A stretch of DNA of 64,000 nucleotides from Allorhizobium sonneratiae (GTDB lineage Bacteria; Pseudomonadota; Alphaproteobacteria; Rhizobiales; Rhizobiaceae): positions 471,944 through 535,943 of the forward strand of contig NZ_JAMKOJ010000003.1 in the NCBI RefSeq assembly GCF_023700755.1, given 5' to 3'. The notes beneath the pieces are model-generated. The model did not search any database, had not been told where the DNA came from, and saw only the letters and a list, made by a program, of their open reading frames with translations. Shown here piece after piece: positions 53,224 through 62,900 of the stretch (its first letter is position 1; every line of letters begins with the position of its first letter). The position numbers were made by a program, and so were the translations under genes.

Positions 53224-53675
53224 GCAAAATACTCAACCTCATCCGGCTTGAACGCAAGCTGAAGCGCCTGCCGGAGGTGGCGAAAGCCGAAATCAGGGCA
53301 GGCATGGAAGCGGCGGCCAATGACATTGTCGCCATGATGAAAAGCCTTGCGCCGGGAAATGGTGCCTTGCGTGACAGCATCGGCTGGACATGGGGCAAGG
53401 TGCCGAAAGGGGCGGGCATTGTCGCGGCGGTCAAGGCGCAGACCGGCGGTGATCAGACAATTACCATCTATGCAGGCAATGCTGAGGCCTATTATGCCCG
53501 CTGGGTCGAATTTGGCACCGCACCGCATAAAAACGGCGGCATGTATGCCGGAACGCAAAACCCCGGCACCAAGGCCCGCCCGTTCTTTTATGTGTCGTGG
53601 CGGGCCAGCAAAAAAGCGGCAAAGGGCAAGGTGCGTCAGGCGGTGCGCGCGGCGGCGCGCAAGGTGGCCTCATGA
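53220..53675 (+). CDS. HK97 gp10-like tail completion protein
   Basis: 151 residues. LERKLKRLPEVAKAEIRAGM, then YYARWVEFGTAPHKNGG and ARPFFYV, the gp10 signature. Finishes the tail end that joins the connector. Confidence 0.88.
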   Translation: MSKILNLIRLERKLKRLPEVAKAEIRAGMEAAANDIVAMMKSLAPGNGALRDSIGWTWGKVPKGAGIVAAVKAQTGGDQTITIYAGNAEAYYARWVEFGTAPHKNGGMYAGTQNPGTKARPFFYVSWRASKKAAKGKVRQAVRAAARKVAS

Positions 53676-54079
53676 GCGCGGATGCAGCCCATGAACTTCA
53701 GGTGGCCATCATCGACTGCCTCAAGGCCGACAAGGCCGTCTCCGAGCTGATTGCAGGCCGGATCTATGACCGGGTGCCGCCCGATGTGGCGTTGCCCTAT
53801 GTGTCTTTCGGCCCCACGCAGGAGGTGGTGGAAGATGTGGACGGGCTAGACCTCTCCGACATGTCCATCCAGCTCAGCGTCTGGTCGCAAGACCCCGGCT
53901 TTGCCGAGGCGCGGCGCGTGGCAAAAGCCATCGTCAAGGCGCTTTCCGGGGACATGCTGTCCCTGATCGACAATGCCATTGCCTATTTCCGGCTCGATGG
54001 GCGGCACGATCTGCGCGACCCGGACGGCCTGACCACCCATATCGCGCTGACCTTCCGCGCTGGTATCCAGAACTACTGA
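53672..54079 (+). CDS. DUF3168-type tail terminator protein
   Basis: 135 residues, coupled by ATGA. LQVAIIDCLKADKAVSELIA, then RIYDRVPPDVALPYVSFGPT is the family start. Tail terminator ring at the connector end. Confidence 0.85.
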   Translation: MSADAAHELQVAIIDCLKADKAVSELIAGRIYDRVPPDVALPYVSFGPTQEVVEDVDGLDLSDMSIQLSVWSQDPGFAEARRVAKAIVKALSGDMLSLIDNAIAYFRLDGRHDLRDPDGLTTHIALTFRAGIQNY

Positions 54080-54105
54080 CCTTTCCATACAATCAGGAGG
54101 CCGTC

Positions 54106-54549
54106 ATGGCACAAGCAACCGCAATTCGCGGCGGGAAAATCCGCGTCCTTATCGGCAATGATGCCAATCCCATCGTCTATACCGCGCCCTGCGGCTTCAC
54201 CTCGCGTTCCGTCTCGCTTAACAAGGGGCTGGAGGAAACCAGCATTCCCGATTGTGATGACCCCGATACGGTGGACTGGATCGGGCGCGATGCCTCATCG
54301 CTTTCCATGTCCGTCACCGGCGAGGGCGTTCTGGCGCAGGAAAGCGTTGAAACCTGGCTCGATGCCTGGGAGAGCATCGATAGCGTTCCGGTCAAGATCG
54401 AGATCGAGTTTCCGGCCAAGACGGTCACATGGACCGGGCTGATGCATGTCGAAAAGTTTGAGTTATCCGGCGACAATGGCAAGCGCGCCACGGCGAATAT
54501 CTCGATGCAGAGCGACGGCAAGATGCTGCGCGTGGTGGCCGCGAAATGA
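54106..54549 (+). CDS. major tail tube protein
   Basis: 147 residues, AGGAGG upstream. TP901-1/GTA-like tube: NPIVYTAPCGFTSRSVSLNK ... IPDCDDPDTVDWIGRDASS ... AKTVTWTGLMHVEKFEL. Forms the tube of the non-contractile tail. Confidence 0.9.
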   Translation: MAQATAIRGGKIRVLIGNDANPIVYTAPCGFTSRSVSLNKGLEETSIPDCDDPDTVDWIGRDASSLSMSVTGEGVLAQESVETWLDAWESIDSVPVKIEIEFPAKTVTWTGLMHVEKFELSGDNGKRATANISMQSDGKMLRVVAAK

Positions 54550-54926
54550 GGGATGCATCGATAACACTGACCTTTGCGGACGGCGATTACGCCTTCCGCC
54601 TTGGCTGGGGTGAGCTGGAAGGCTTGCAGGAGGCCTGCGATGCCGGGCCTTATGTCATTCTCGACCGGCTCAATACCGGCACATGGCGCGTTGGCGATAT
54701 TGCCCATGTGATCCGCTTCGGCCTGATCGGCGGCGGCAAGACGCCGGTTGAGGCGCTGCAGCTCGTGCGCAGATGGGTCGAGGCGCGGCCTCCTGCCGAA
54801 AACGTATTGATGGCGCAGGCCATTCTCACGGCAGGCATTCTCGGCGCACCGGACGAAACGCCGGGGGAGGCCGACGCGGCAAATCAGGAGGGCGCGCCCT
54901 TGACGATCTTCCCAACGGAAAATTGA
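54546..54926 (+). CDS. tail assembly chaperone, GTA gp10-like (G-like)
   Basis: 126 residues, ATGA overlap with the tube gene. FADGDYAFRLGWGELEGLQE, then TWRVGDIAHVIRFGLIGGGK is the gene-transfer-agent family signature. Same location as lambda G. The next small gene lies in the -1 frame. Confidence 0.85.
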   Translation: MRDASITLTFADGDYAFRLGWGELEGLQEACDAGPYVILDRLNTGTWRVGDIAHVIRFGLIGGGKTPVEALQLVRRWVEARPPAENVLMAQAILTAGILGAPDETPGEADAANQEGAPLTIFPTEN

Positions 54927-55111
54927 GATTTGCCGCGATTTACGGCTCCGGGGCTGCGGCAGGTTTTACGCCGCAGGCCGTGCGCGCCATGTCGATGTTC
55001 CAGTATTTTTCCGCCCTTGATGGCTGGATGGCCGCGAATGTGCCCGAAGACGAAAACGCCCTCACCGACAAAGAGAGGGATGATCTTTGGGCGTGGCTGG
55101 AAGCGTCCTGA
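54923..55111 (+). CDS. tail assembly chaperone, small (GT-like) protein
   Basis: 62 residues from TTG 54923, overlapping the previous stop. RFAAIYGSGAAAGFTPQAVR, MSMFQYFSALDGWMAANVPE. The frame stays open upstream to before 54773, so it could also be made by -1 frameshifting as a fusion. Chaperone for the tape measure. Confidence 0.75.
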   Translation: MRFAAIYGSGAAAGFTPQAVRAMSMFQYFSALDGWMAANVPEDENALTDKERDDLWAWLEAS

Positions 55112-55142
55112 TCTTTTCCCTCCTGTTTCATAAAGGTGGTTC

Positions 55143-58100
55143 ATGGCAACCGATGTTGAAAAGCTCGTTGTGCAGCTTTCTGCCGATATCAAGGGATATC
55201 AGCGGGAAATGCAAAAGGCGGTGGGCGTTACCAATGCGCAGGCCCGCGCCATGGAAAAGCGCATCAAGCAAACCGACAAGCGGTTTTCGGAACTGGGCAC
55301 GTCCATCACGCGCCAGCTGGCCGCACCGCTTGCCGGGGTCTCGGCGGCGCTGACGGTGGATTCGGTTCTGCATTATGCCGATGCCTGGACCAGCGCCAAA
55401 AACGCTCTTGCGGTGGCCGGTATTGTCGGCACCAATCAGGCCGATGTGCTCGACCGGCTTTATACCTCGGCGCAAAACACCGCCACGCCGCTTGGGGCCA
55501 TGGCCAATCTTTTCGGCAAGGTGGCGCAGGCGGGCGACAATCTCGGCGCCAGTCAGGACGACATTCTCAAATTCACCGATGGCGTCGGCGTGGCGCTGAA
55601 GGTGGCCGGCACGTCTTCGGCAGAGGCCTCCGGCGCGCTGTTGCAGCTTGGCCAGATGCTCGGCATGGCGCGCGTGCAGGCGGAAGAGTTCAACAGTGTC
55701 AACGAGGGCGCACGCCCGATCCTGATTGCCGTGGCCAACGGTCTTGACGCTGCCGGTGGTTCGGTCAGCCGTCTCAAGCAACTGGTCAATGACGGTCAGG
55801 TGTCCAGTCAGGAATTTTTCCGCGCCTTTCTCAAAGGCCTGCCCTCTATTCAGACCATGGCCGCCAATGCCACGGAAACGATTGAACAGGGCATGACCAA
55901 GGTCAACAACGCCTTCACCCGCTATATCGGCCAGACGGATGCCAGCCTTGGCGCATCGCAGCGGCTGATTGCCGGGCTGAATGCTCTGGCCGATAATTTT
56001 GGCAGGACGGCGGATGTGGTTCTGCAGCTTGCCTCGGTGATTGCTGGCGCGCTGGTGGGCCGCTCGCTTGTTGGCATGATGTCCAAACTCAGCCTCGGGG
56101 CCTCGGCGCTGGTCCGGTTCATGGCAGCGCTTCGGGCGGCTGGCTCGATGGCCAGCGTGACCGCTGCCATGGAAGGCCTGGGGGCGGCGGCTGGTCCCAT
56201 CGGCATGATTGTCGGCGGTGTCGTTGTCGGGGCGCTGGCGCATTATGCGTCATCATCTGCCGAGGCGGCAGGCGAAACCCGCAAGGTAACGGCAGAGCTG
56301 GAACGGCTGGGGCTTCTGGCATCCGAGGCTGCGCCCGAAGTGGACAAGACGGCAAAGTCTCTCGATGCCTTGAGCGATATTGAGCGGGTGCGCAAAATCC
56401 GCGCACTGAACGATGTGATCGAACGGCTGAAAGGCGGCGGCGGCATTCTCGGCGGCTTGCGCGATCAGGGCGATGAGTTCGGCGCCATCATCGAAAAGGC
56501 GATGGCCGAACTGCGCGGTATCAAGGGCTTCTTCGTATCCTCGGACGACAAGGCAGGCGTTGCCGCCATCGTCAAATATGCGCAGGGCGTGCGGGACGGC
56601 AAGATTGCGGCATCGGAAGCCCTTGAAAAGCTGAAGGAGATCGAAGCGACCGATATCAGCAAGCCGGTGCTGGAGCTGAACCGGCAATTGCAACGCTCGA
56701 TCCAGATTTTTCAGGCGGCGAAAACCGAAGCGGTCGGGCTGGGTGACACATCGGATATGGATCACGCCAAGGCGGTGATTGATTCCCTGATCGGCTCTTT
56801 ATCGCTGCTTCAGCAATCTGCGCTGATTTCCGATGGGCAGGTCGAAGAGGTCCAGACGCTGATCAACAAGTTCGAGAAGGGGCAGGCCAGCGCCGATGAA
56901 ACCCGCGATGCGCTGGAGCGGATCGGGCAGGCGAATGTCAATGCGCAGGGGATTATCGGCCAGATCACGCAGCTGATCGGCACGCTGTCCGGCCTGAAGG
57001 CGGAGGCGAATGCGGCGCGGGCGGCATTGGACGGGGCGGTCAACCCGCAGATCGAGGCCGGATATCGGCAATACCAGCAATCGCGCCTTGAAGGGCAGAA
57101 AATGCTGGAGATCGGCAAGGCCTATGCGGCGGAAGCCCAGCGACAGAACGGTCTTTCCAAAGAGCAGCTTGCCATCGAAAAGAGGCAGGCGCAAATCCGG
57201 GCCGATCTGCAAAAGAAGGGCGGCTTTTTGCCGGAGGCGCAGCAAAAGGCGCAGGCCATCGCCGATGTGAAGGCGGAGGAGGCCCGCAGCAAATCCACCC
57301 GTGGTGGCGGCACGGCCAGAACCGGCGATGATTATTTTGCGCAGGACATTCAGGCGGTGAAGGACCGCACGGCTGCCCTTCTGGCCGAAGAGCAGGTTAT
57401 CGGCAAAAGCTATTACGAGCAGGAAAAGCGGCGCATGTCGCTTGATCTTGAACAACACGCGCTTCAGCAGGTGCGCGAAGCGGCAAGGCGCAAGGGTGAT
57501 GCCGACTGGCAGAACATCAAGCTTGCGCCGCAGCAGCTCAGCCAGATCGAAGCCGTTTCCGATGCCTATGCCCGTCAGGCCGATGAGTTGCGCAAGGTGC
57601 AGGACGCGCAGGAGCGCAGCGAAAATGCTGCGCGCGATTTTTACGACACGGCCAAATCCTCCTTTGCCGATGCCATTACCGGCGCAAGCAGTTTTGGCGA
57701 TGCGCTGTCCAACATTGCCAAAAAGCTCACCGAACTGGCGGCAAACAGGCTGTTTGACGACATTTTCGGCGGGGCTTCGGCCACCCAGGGCGGCGGCTGG
57801 CTGACCGGCGTTTTCAAGGCAATCGGCTTTGATGAGGGCGGCTATACCGGCCACGGCGGCAAATATGAGCCTGCCGGGATCGTGCACAAGGGCGAATATG
57901 TCTTCGATCAGGAAACGGTCAAGGCGGCAGGCGGCCCGGCGGCGCTGGAAGCCATGCGCAGGGGGCTGAGGGGCTATGCCAGCGGCGGCTATGTCGGCAG
58001 TCCGTCCGTGCCGAAACTGACGGCTCCAAGGCTGCCGGACATGACGCCGGTGCGCACGGGTGGCGGCTCCTTCAGCTACACCACCCATGTCACCGTTGCC

Positions 58101-58241
58101 GGAACCGGCGACAAGGAACTGCTTGAACAGGTGCGCAGCACAACCGAACGGCAGATTGCCGCGGCACAGCAGCAGTTCAGCCGCAACGTTTTGCCGGTGC
58201 GGGTGAAGGAAATTGACCGCAACCCGAGAAAGAGAGGATAA
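55143..58241 (+). CDS. tail tape measure protein
   Basis: 1032 residues. Long coiled-coil/helical protein with a hydrophobic centre (about 290-370: LASVIAGALVGRSLVGMMSK, AAGPIGMIVGGVVVGALAH). C terminus has KGEYVFDQETVKAAGGPAAL, the usual late motif. Sets tail length; roughly 155 nm by the common 1.5 angstrom per residue rule. Confidence 0.93.
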   Translation: MATDVEKLVVQLSADIKGYQREMQKAVGVTNAQARAMEKRIKQTDKRFSELGTSITRQLAAPLAGVSAALTVDSVLHYADAWTSAKNALAVAGIVGTNQADVLDRLYTSAQNTATPLGAMANLFGKVAQAGDNLGASQDDILKFTDGVGVALKVAGTSSAEASGALLQLGQMLGMARVQAEEFNSVNEGARPILIAVANGLDAAGGSVSRLKQLVNDGQVSSQEFFRAFLKGLPSIQTMAANATETIEQGMTKVNNAFTRYIGQTDASLGASQRLIAGLNALADNFGRTADVVLQLASVIAGALVGRSLVGMMSKLSLGASALVRFMAALRAAGSMASVTAAMEGLGAAAGPIGMIVGGVVVGALAHYASSSAEAAGETRKVTAELERLGLLASEAAPEVDKTAKSLDALSDIERVRKIRALNDVIERLKGGGGILGGLRDQGDEFGAIIEKAMAELRGIKGFFVSSDDKAGVAAIVKYAQGVRDGKIAASEALEKLKEIEATDISKPVLELNRQLQRSIQIFQAAKTEAVGLGDTSDMDHAKAVIDSLIGSLSLLQQSALISDGQVEEVQTLINKFEKGQASADETRDALERIGQANVNAQGIIGQITQLIGTLSGLKAEANAARAALDGAVNPQIEAGYRQYQQSRLEGQKMLEIGKAYAAEAQRQNGLSKEQLAIEKRQAQIRADLQKKGGFLPEAQQKAQAIADVKAEEARSKSTRGGGTARTGDDYFAQDIQAVKDRTAALLAEEQVIGKSYYEQEKRRMSLDLEQHALQQVREAARRKGDADWQNIKLAPQQLSQIEAVSDAYARQADELRKVQDAQERSENAARDFYDTAKSSFADAITGASSFGDALSNIAKKLTELAANRLFDDIFGGASATQGGGWLTGVFKAIGFDEGGYTGHGGKYEPAGIVHKGEYVFDQETVKAAGGPAALEAMRRGLRGYASGGYVGSPSVPKLTAPRLPDMTPVRTGGGSFSYTTHVTVAGTGDKELLEQVRSTTERQIAAAQQQFSRNVLPVRVKEIDRNPRKRG

Positions 58242-58244
58242 ATC

Positions 58245-58889
58245 ATGGCGCTGACCTATCCTTATTCCGTTGCCTTTCTCTCCGATCTTCTGCCGGTTGC
58301 CTCGGTGAGTTGGAGCGTGCAGCGCAATGACGAACTCTCCGGTGTGGGCGACGGGCGGCTTTGGCAGGCAGAGCTGGCCGATCCCTTGTGGACGGCGGAA
58401 ATCGGCCTTCGCCCGCTGCGCACCGGCGCGGCCAGACAGATTGCGGCAAAGGTGCGGGCGCTCAACGGATCGCAGGAAAGCGTTTTTCTCTGCGATCCGA
58501 TGAGCTGGTTTCCTCAGGCCGATCCGGGGGCAAAGCGTCTTGGCGATGCGCAGGTGTTTTTGCAATCGGCCTCGACCACAGCGCTGGCGCTTTCCGGCCT
58601 GCCGCCCGGCTACCGGCTGACGGCGGGCGACAAGCTTTCTCTCACCTATGAAACCGCCTCGCGCTTTGCCTTTCTCGAAGTGTCGGAAGATGCCGTGGCC
58701 GATGAAAACGGCGTCACGCCTGCCTTTTCCGTTTTCCCACATGTGCCGCCTGCCGTAACGGCAGGAACGGCGGTGACCCTGAACAAACCCGCCTGCCGGA
58801 TGGTGTTGCAATCCGGCGGCTTCAGCGACGGCAAGCGCAGCGGCTCGCTCATCTCCGACATGAGCCTGAAACTCATTCAGAAGAAATAA
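58245..58889 (+). CDS. distal tail protein candidate
   Basis: 214 residues. Beta-rich, MALTYPYSVAFLSDLLPVAS, then WQAELADPLWTAEIGLRPLR. Directly follows tape measure, the slot of the distal tail ring. Family not identified. Confidence 0.65.
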   Translation: MALTYPYSVAFLSDLLPVASVSWSVQRNDELSGVGDGRLWQAELADPLWTAEIGLRPLRTGAARQIAAKVRALNGSQESVFLCDPMSWFPQADPGAKRLGDAQVFLQSASTTALALSGLPPGYRLTAGDKLSLTYETASRFAFLEVSEDAVADENGVTPAFSVFPHVPPAVTAGTAVTLNKPACRMVLQSGGFSDGKRSGSLISDMSLKLIQKK

Positions 58890-58891
58890 CC

Positions 58892-59518
58892 ATGCGAAAT
58901 CTCGATAATTCTTATTTTGCCGCGCTGCAAAACGCGCGGGAAAGCGGCATCGTGCCGCGCAAATTCGTCTCCTTCACCGTCAAGGACAGGGATAGCGGTG
59001 AGCAAGTGACGCTCGGCTTCTGGTCTGGCGATGAGGCTTTGACCGTAACGGTGCCCTCCGGCTTCAGCGGTGAGCATGTGACGCGGCGTTTTACCGGCGG
59101 CGTCAATCTTGCCGTCGATACCGTGCCGCGTGTCTCCGATCTTTCCATCCAGACGGTCACGGTTTCCTTGAGCCAGATTGCCCCTGAGGTTCAGCGGCTG
59201 GTGCGCGGCTATGACGTGCGCCTTGGCAAGGTGGAAATTTATGAGGCGGTGTTTGACCCGCGCAATCGCACGCTGGTTGCCATGCCGCCGCTGGTCTTTC
59301 TTGGCCAGATTGATGGTGCGCCGATCACCACGCCGATGATCGGCGCGGAAGGCGCGGTGGAAATCCGGGTGGTGTCCGATGCGATTTCGATGCTGACCCG
59401 TAAGAACCCGGCCAAATCCTCCTATGAGACCCAGAAGCTGCGCGGCGGCGATGAATGGGGGCTTTATTCGGCGGCGGTTGCCAGCTGGACCATTCCATGG
59501 GGGCAGAAGAAATCATGA
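58892..59518 (+). CDS. tail tip protein (DUF2163-like position)
   Basis: 208 residues. FVSFTVKDRDSGEQVTLGFW and FTGGVNLAVDTVPRVSDLSI, beta-rich; equivalent in position and outline to GTA gp13. Coupled to the next gene by ATGA. Family assignment moderate. Confidence 0.6.
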   Translation: MRNLDNSYFAALQNARESGIVPRKFVSFTVKDRDSGEQVTLGFWSGDEALTVTVPSGFSGEHVTRRFTGGVNLAVDTVPRVSDLSIQTVTVSLSQIAPEVQRLVRGYDVRLGKVEIYEAVFDPRNRTLVAMPPLVFLGQIDGAPITTPMIGAEGAVEIRVVSDAISMLTRKNPAKSSYETQKLRGGDEWGLYSAAVASWTIPWGQKKS

Positions 59519-59958
59519 CCCTGATCCGCAAACCCTCATTGATCCGCAAGGAAACATGGATCGCCGATTATCATGCGGTGATCGACACCATCCGCCGCCG
59601 CCCGTTTGACTGGGCGGGGCATGACTGCGCCACCGGCCTTGCGCTCAAGGTGGTGGAGGCCATGACCGGGCAAAACCCGGCGGGCGACTGGCTTGGCGAT
59701 TATCGCGATGCGGCCTCGGCCTATCGCCATCTGCGGGGGCTGGGCTTTGCCGATCTGGCCGATCTCGCCGCCGCCTTTCTGCCGGAATACGGCCATCCGT
59801 CCGACGCCCATATCGGCGATCTGGCGGCCATTCCTGTCGATACCCCTTTTTGCCATGCGCTTGGCGTCATCAACGGCGAGCGGATTTTTGTGCTGTCTGA
59901 AACCGGTCTTGCCAGTGTTGACCGCCAGACGGCTGTGCGCGCCTTTAAAGTAGGATAA
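59515..59958 (+). CDS. NlpC/P60-like tail peptidase (DUF6950 type)
   Basis: 147 residues from ATG 59515. FDWAGHDCATGLALKVVEAM resembles the GTA gp14/NlpC catalytic Cys segment; a later His (FCHALG) could be the second residue. Likely degrades peptidoglycan or is a structural relative. Precedes the tail tip gene. Confidence 0.65.
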   Translation: MTLIRKPSLIRKETWIADYHAVIDTIRRRPFDWAGHDCATGLALKVVEAMTGQNPAGDWLGDYRDAASAYRHLRGLGFADLADLAAAFLPEYGHPSDAHIGDLAAIPVDTPFCHALGVINGERIFVLSETGLASVDRQTAVRAFKVG

Positions 59959-59962
59959 TCCC

Positions 59963-62900
59963 ATGAAACGCATTCTGCTTGTTTTGAACGTCCTCGGCTT
60001 CTGGCTGATGGCGGAACCGGCTCATGCCGGTCCGGTGATTGCGGCGATTTCTGCCGTTGCCTCTTTCGTCGGCTCGCTCGGCATTGTCGGCAAGGTCGTG
60101 CTGACGGTTGGCCTGTCGCTTGCCTCCTCGCTGCTGCAAAAGGCGACACAGAAGAAGAGCGACGCCACCACCGGCACCAAACTTGAAATCCAGATGGGCG
60201 ATGACAGCCCGGTCTCTGCGGTGATGGGCTATGCCGCCACCTCGGGCAAGCGCAAATATGCGGGCGTCTATGGCAGCGATGGCGGCACGCCGAACGCTTA
60301 TTTCGTCGATGTGATCGAGCTTTCCAATCTGCCGGTTTCGGCCCTTGCCGGGCTTTGGGTCAATGACGATCGCTGCAGCGTGGACTGGTCTTCGCCCACG
60401 GCGGACGGGCTTTTGCCGATCACCAATTTCCGCAAGGATGGCAAGGATTATGCCTGGATCAAATTCTATAATGGCGACCAGACCAAAGCCGATCCCTTCC
60501 TTCTTGCGAAATTTTCCGGCGATGCGGAACGGCCATGGCGCGACACCATGGTGGGGCGCGGCTGCGCCTATGCCATTATGGTGTACCGCTATAATTCCGA
60601 GCTGTTCAGCGGCGTTCCCTCCTGCGTGTTCGAGCTTTCCGGCATTCCGCTTTACGATATCCGCAAAGACAGCTCCGCTGGCGGCAATGGCCCGCACCGT
60701 TTTGACGATCCGGCAACATGGGAACCGTCGAACAATCTGGCGGTGCAGATCTATAACGTCATTCGCGGCATGTCCTGGCAGGGCGCGTGGTTTTATGGCG
60801 GGCAAAACCTTGCGGCCTCGCGCCTGCCTGCGTCCAACTGGATTGCGGCGGCGCAGGAATGCGACCGGGCGCGCCTTCTTGCCGATGGCACGAGCGAACC
60901 GCAGTTTCGCGGCGGGGTGGAATTTACCGGCGACACCGAACCGCTGGAGCTGATTGACCATCTGCGCGCGGGCTGCGCCGGGCGGCTGGCGGAAGTGGGC
61001 GGGGCCTTCAAGCTGCAGGTCGGGGCGCTGAATGCGGCGGTCTATGCCTTTACCGATGGCGATATCATCGTGACCAAGGAACAGTCGTTTGAGCCGTTTC
61101 CGGCGCTGGACGATACCGTCAACGCCATCAATGCCACCTATCCGAACCCGGATGAAAAATGGGCGACGAAGGATGCACCGGCCCTTTATGACACGGCGCT
61201 GGATGCCGCAGACGGCAACCGCCGTCTGGTGGCCGATGTGCAGTTTCCGGCAGTGCCCTATGGCAATCAGGTGCAGCAGCTGATGCGCACCATGCTGGAG
61301 GAAGATCGCCGGTTTCGCACGCATCAATTCTATCTGCCGCCGGATGCCTGGGGGCTGGAGCCGAATGATGTGGTCAGCTGGACCTCAGCCCGCAACGGCT
61401 ATGACAACAAGAAATTCATCGTCGTCAGCGCCGCCGGTGAGGCCTCGCTTAATCAGCAGGTGACGCTGAGAGAAATCGACCCTGCCGATTATGGCTGGTC
61501 GCCCAGCCAGCAGCTGCCGACCACCAGCGCTTTCGTTGGCACCATAGCGCCTGCATCGCAGGCGATGACCGGCTGGACGGTCGAGGCGGGATCGATCACC
61601 GATTCGGCCAATAAGGAACTGCGTCCTGCAATCATCGTCTCCTGTGCTGCCGATCTCGATGACATTGCCCGTGTCTGGGTGCAGGTGCGGCTGAAGGCAA
61701 CCGGGGCCATCGTGCTCGACAGCGACGGGTTCCCCTATGCCGGGTCTTCGCGCTGGACGATCTCCGGCAGCTGGTGCCTGTCGAAGACGGACTATGAGGT
61801 GCGGGGCCGTCTGATGCCGTTCACCACCCGCAACACCAGCTGGTCGGACTGGATTTCTGTGACGACGCTCGATCTTTCCGAACCCGCCGATGTGCTGGAC
61901 GGCTCGATTACGGCGGAAAAGATTGCCGATGCGGCAATCACCGCAGAAAAGATCATGGATGAGGCCGTTACCAGCCTGAAGCTGGCTGACGAAGCCGTGA
62001 CCACCGCCAAGCTTGCCGTGGACGCGGTGACCGCCGACATTCTTGCAAGCGGAGCCGTCAATGCGGACAAGATTGCCGATGCGGCGGTGACGGCAAAGGC
62101 GCTGGCCGATCAGGCCGTCGATGCCACAAAACTGGCCGCCTCCATCGAGCCGGTGACCGTGGTTGATGCGCTGCCGTCCAGCCGGATGACGGCCTATGTG
62201 ACCTATAACGGCGAGAGCTATCGCTGGAACGGTTCGGCCTATGTGAAGACGGTGGACACGTCCGAGCTGAGTGGAACGATCAGCAGCACCCGGATTGCCG
62301 ATCTGGCAATTACCACGCCGAAACTGGCGGCCAATGCGGTGACGGCGGGCAAGATTGCGGCCAATGCCGTGACCGCCGACACCATTGCCGCCAATGCCAT
62401 AACCACGGCGAAGATTGCCGCAGGTGCTGTTTCCGCCGACCAGATCGCGGCGGGTGCCATTACCACCGACAAGCTGGCGGCAGGCTCGATCACCGCCGAT
62501 CTGCTGGCGGTCGGCAAGGGGGCCAACTTCATCAAGAACAGCGATTTCTCCGCCGGGCTGACCGGCTGGGGTGTCGAATGGTCGAATGCGGATCTGTCGA
62601 ACTTTTCCATCTCTCTGCGCACCGACACCTTTGCGCCGCTTCCTGCGGCGCTGCAAATCTATCAGTTCAACGGTACGCAGAATATCGAGATTGGCGTCGT
62701 CTACCGTGCCGATGGCGTCAGTGTTGATCTGACCTCGGTCGAGGCGGGCAAGTGGTATGAGCTGTCGGTTTATTATCTCGGCCATCGCTGCAAGGGCATT
62801 CAGCCCTATATCGCTTTTGCCGACAAGAGCGGTTCCGTGCTGGCCTATTCCAGCGCTGGGGTCTTTCCCGCCGCCCAGGGCATCGATCCGGGCAAAGCGC

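Noticed and set aside
56799..58811. 670-codon minus-strand ORF over the tape measure gene
   Set aside because: Antisense of the tape measure coding repeats; no recognisable protein.
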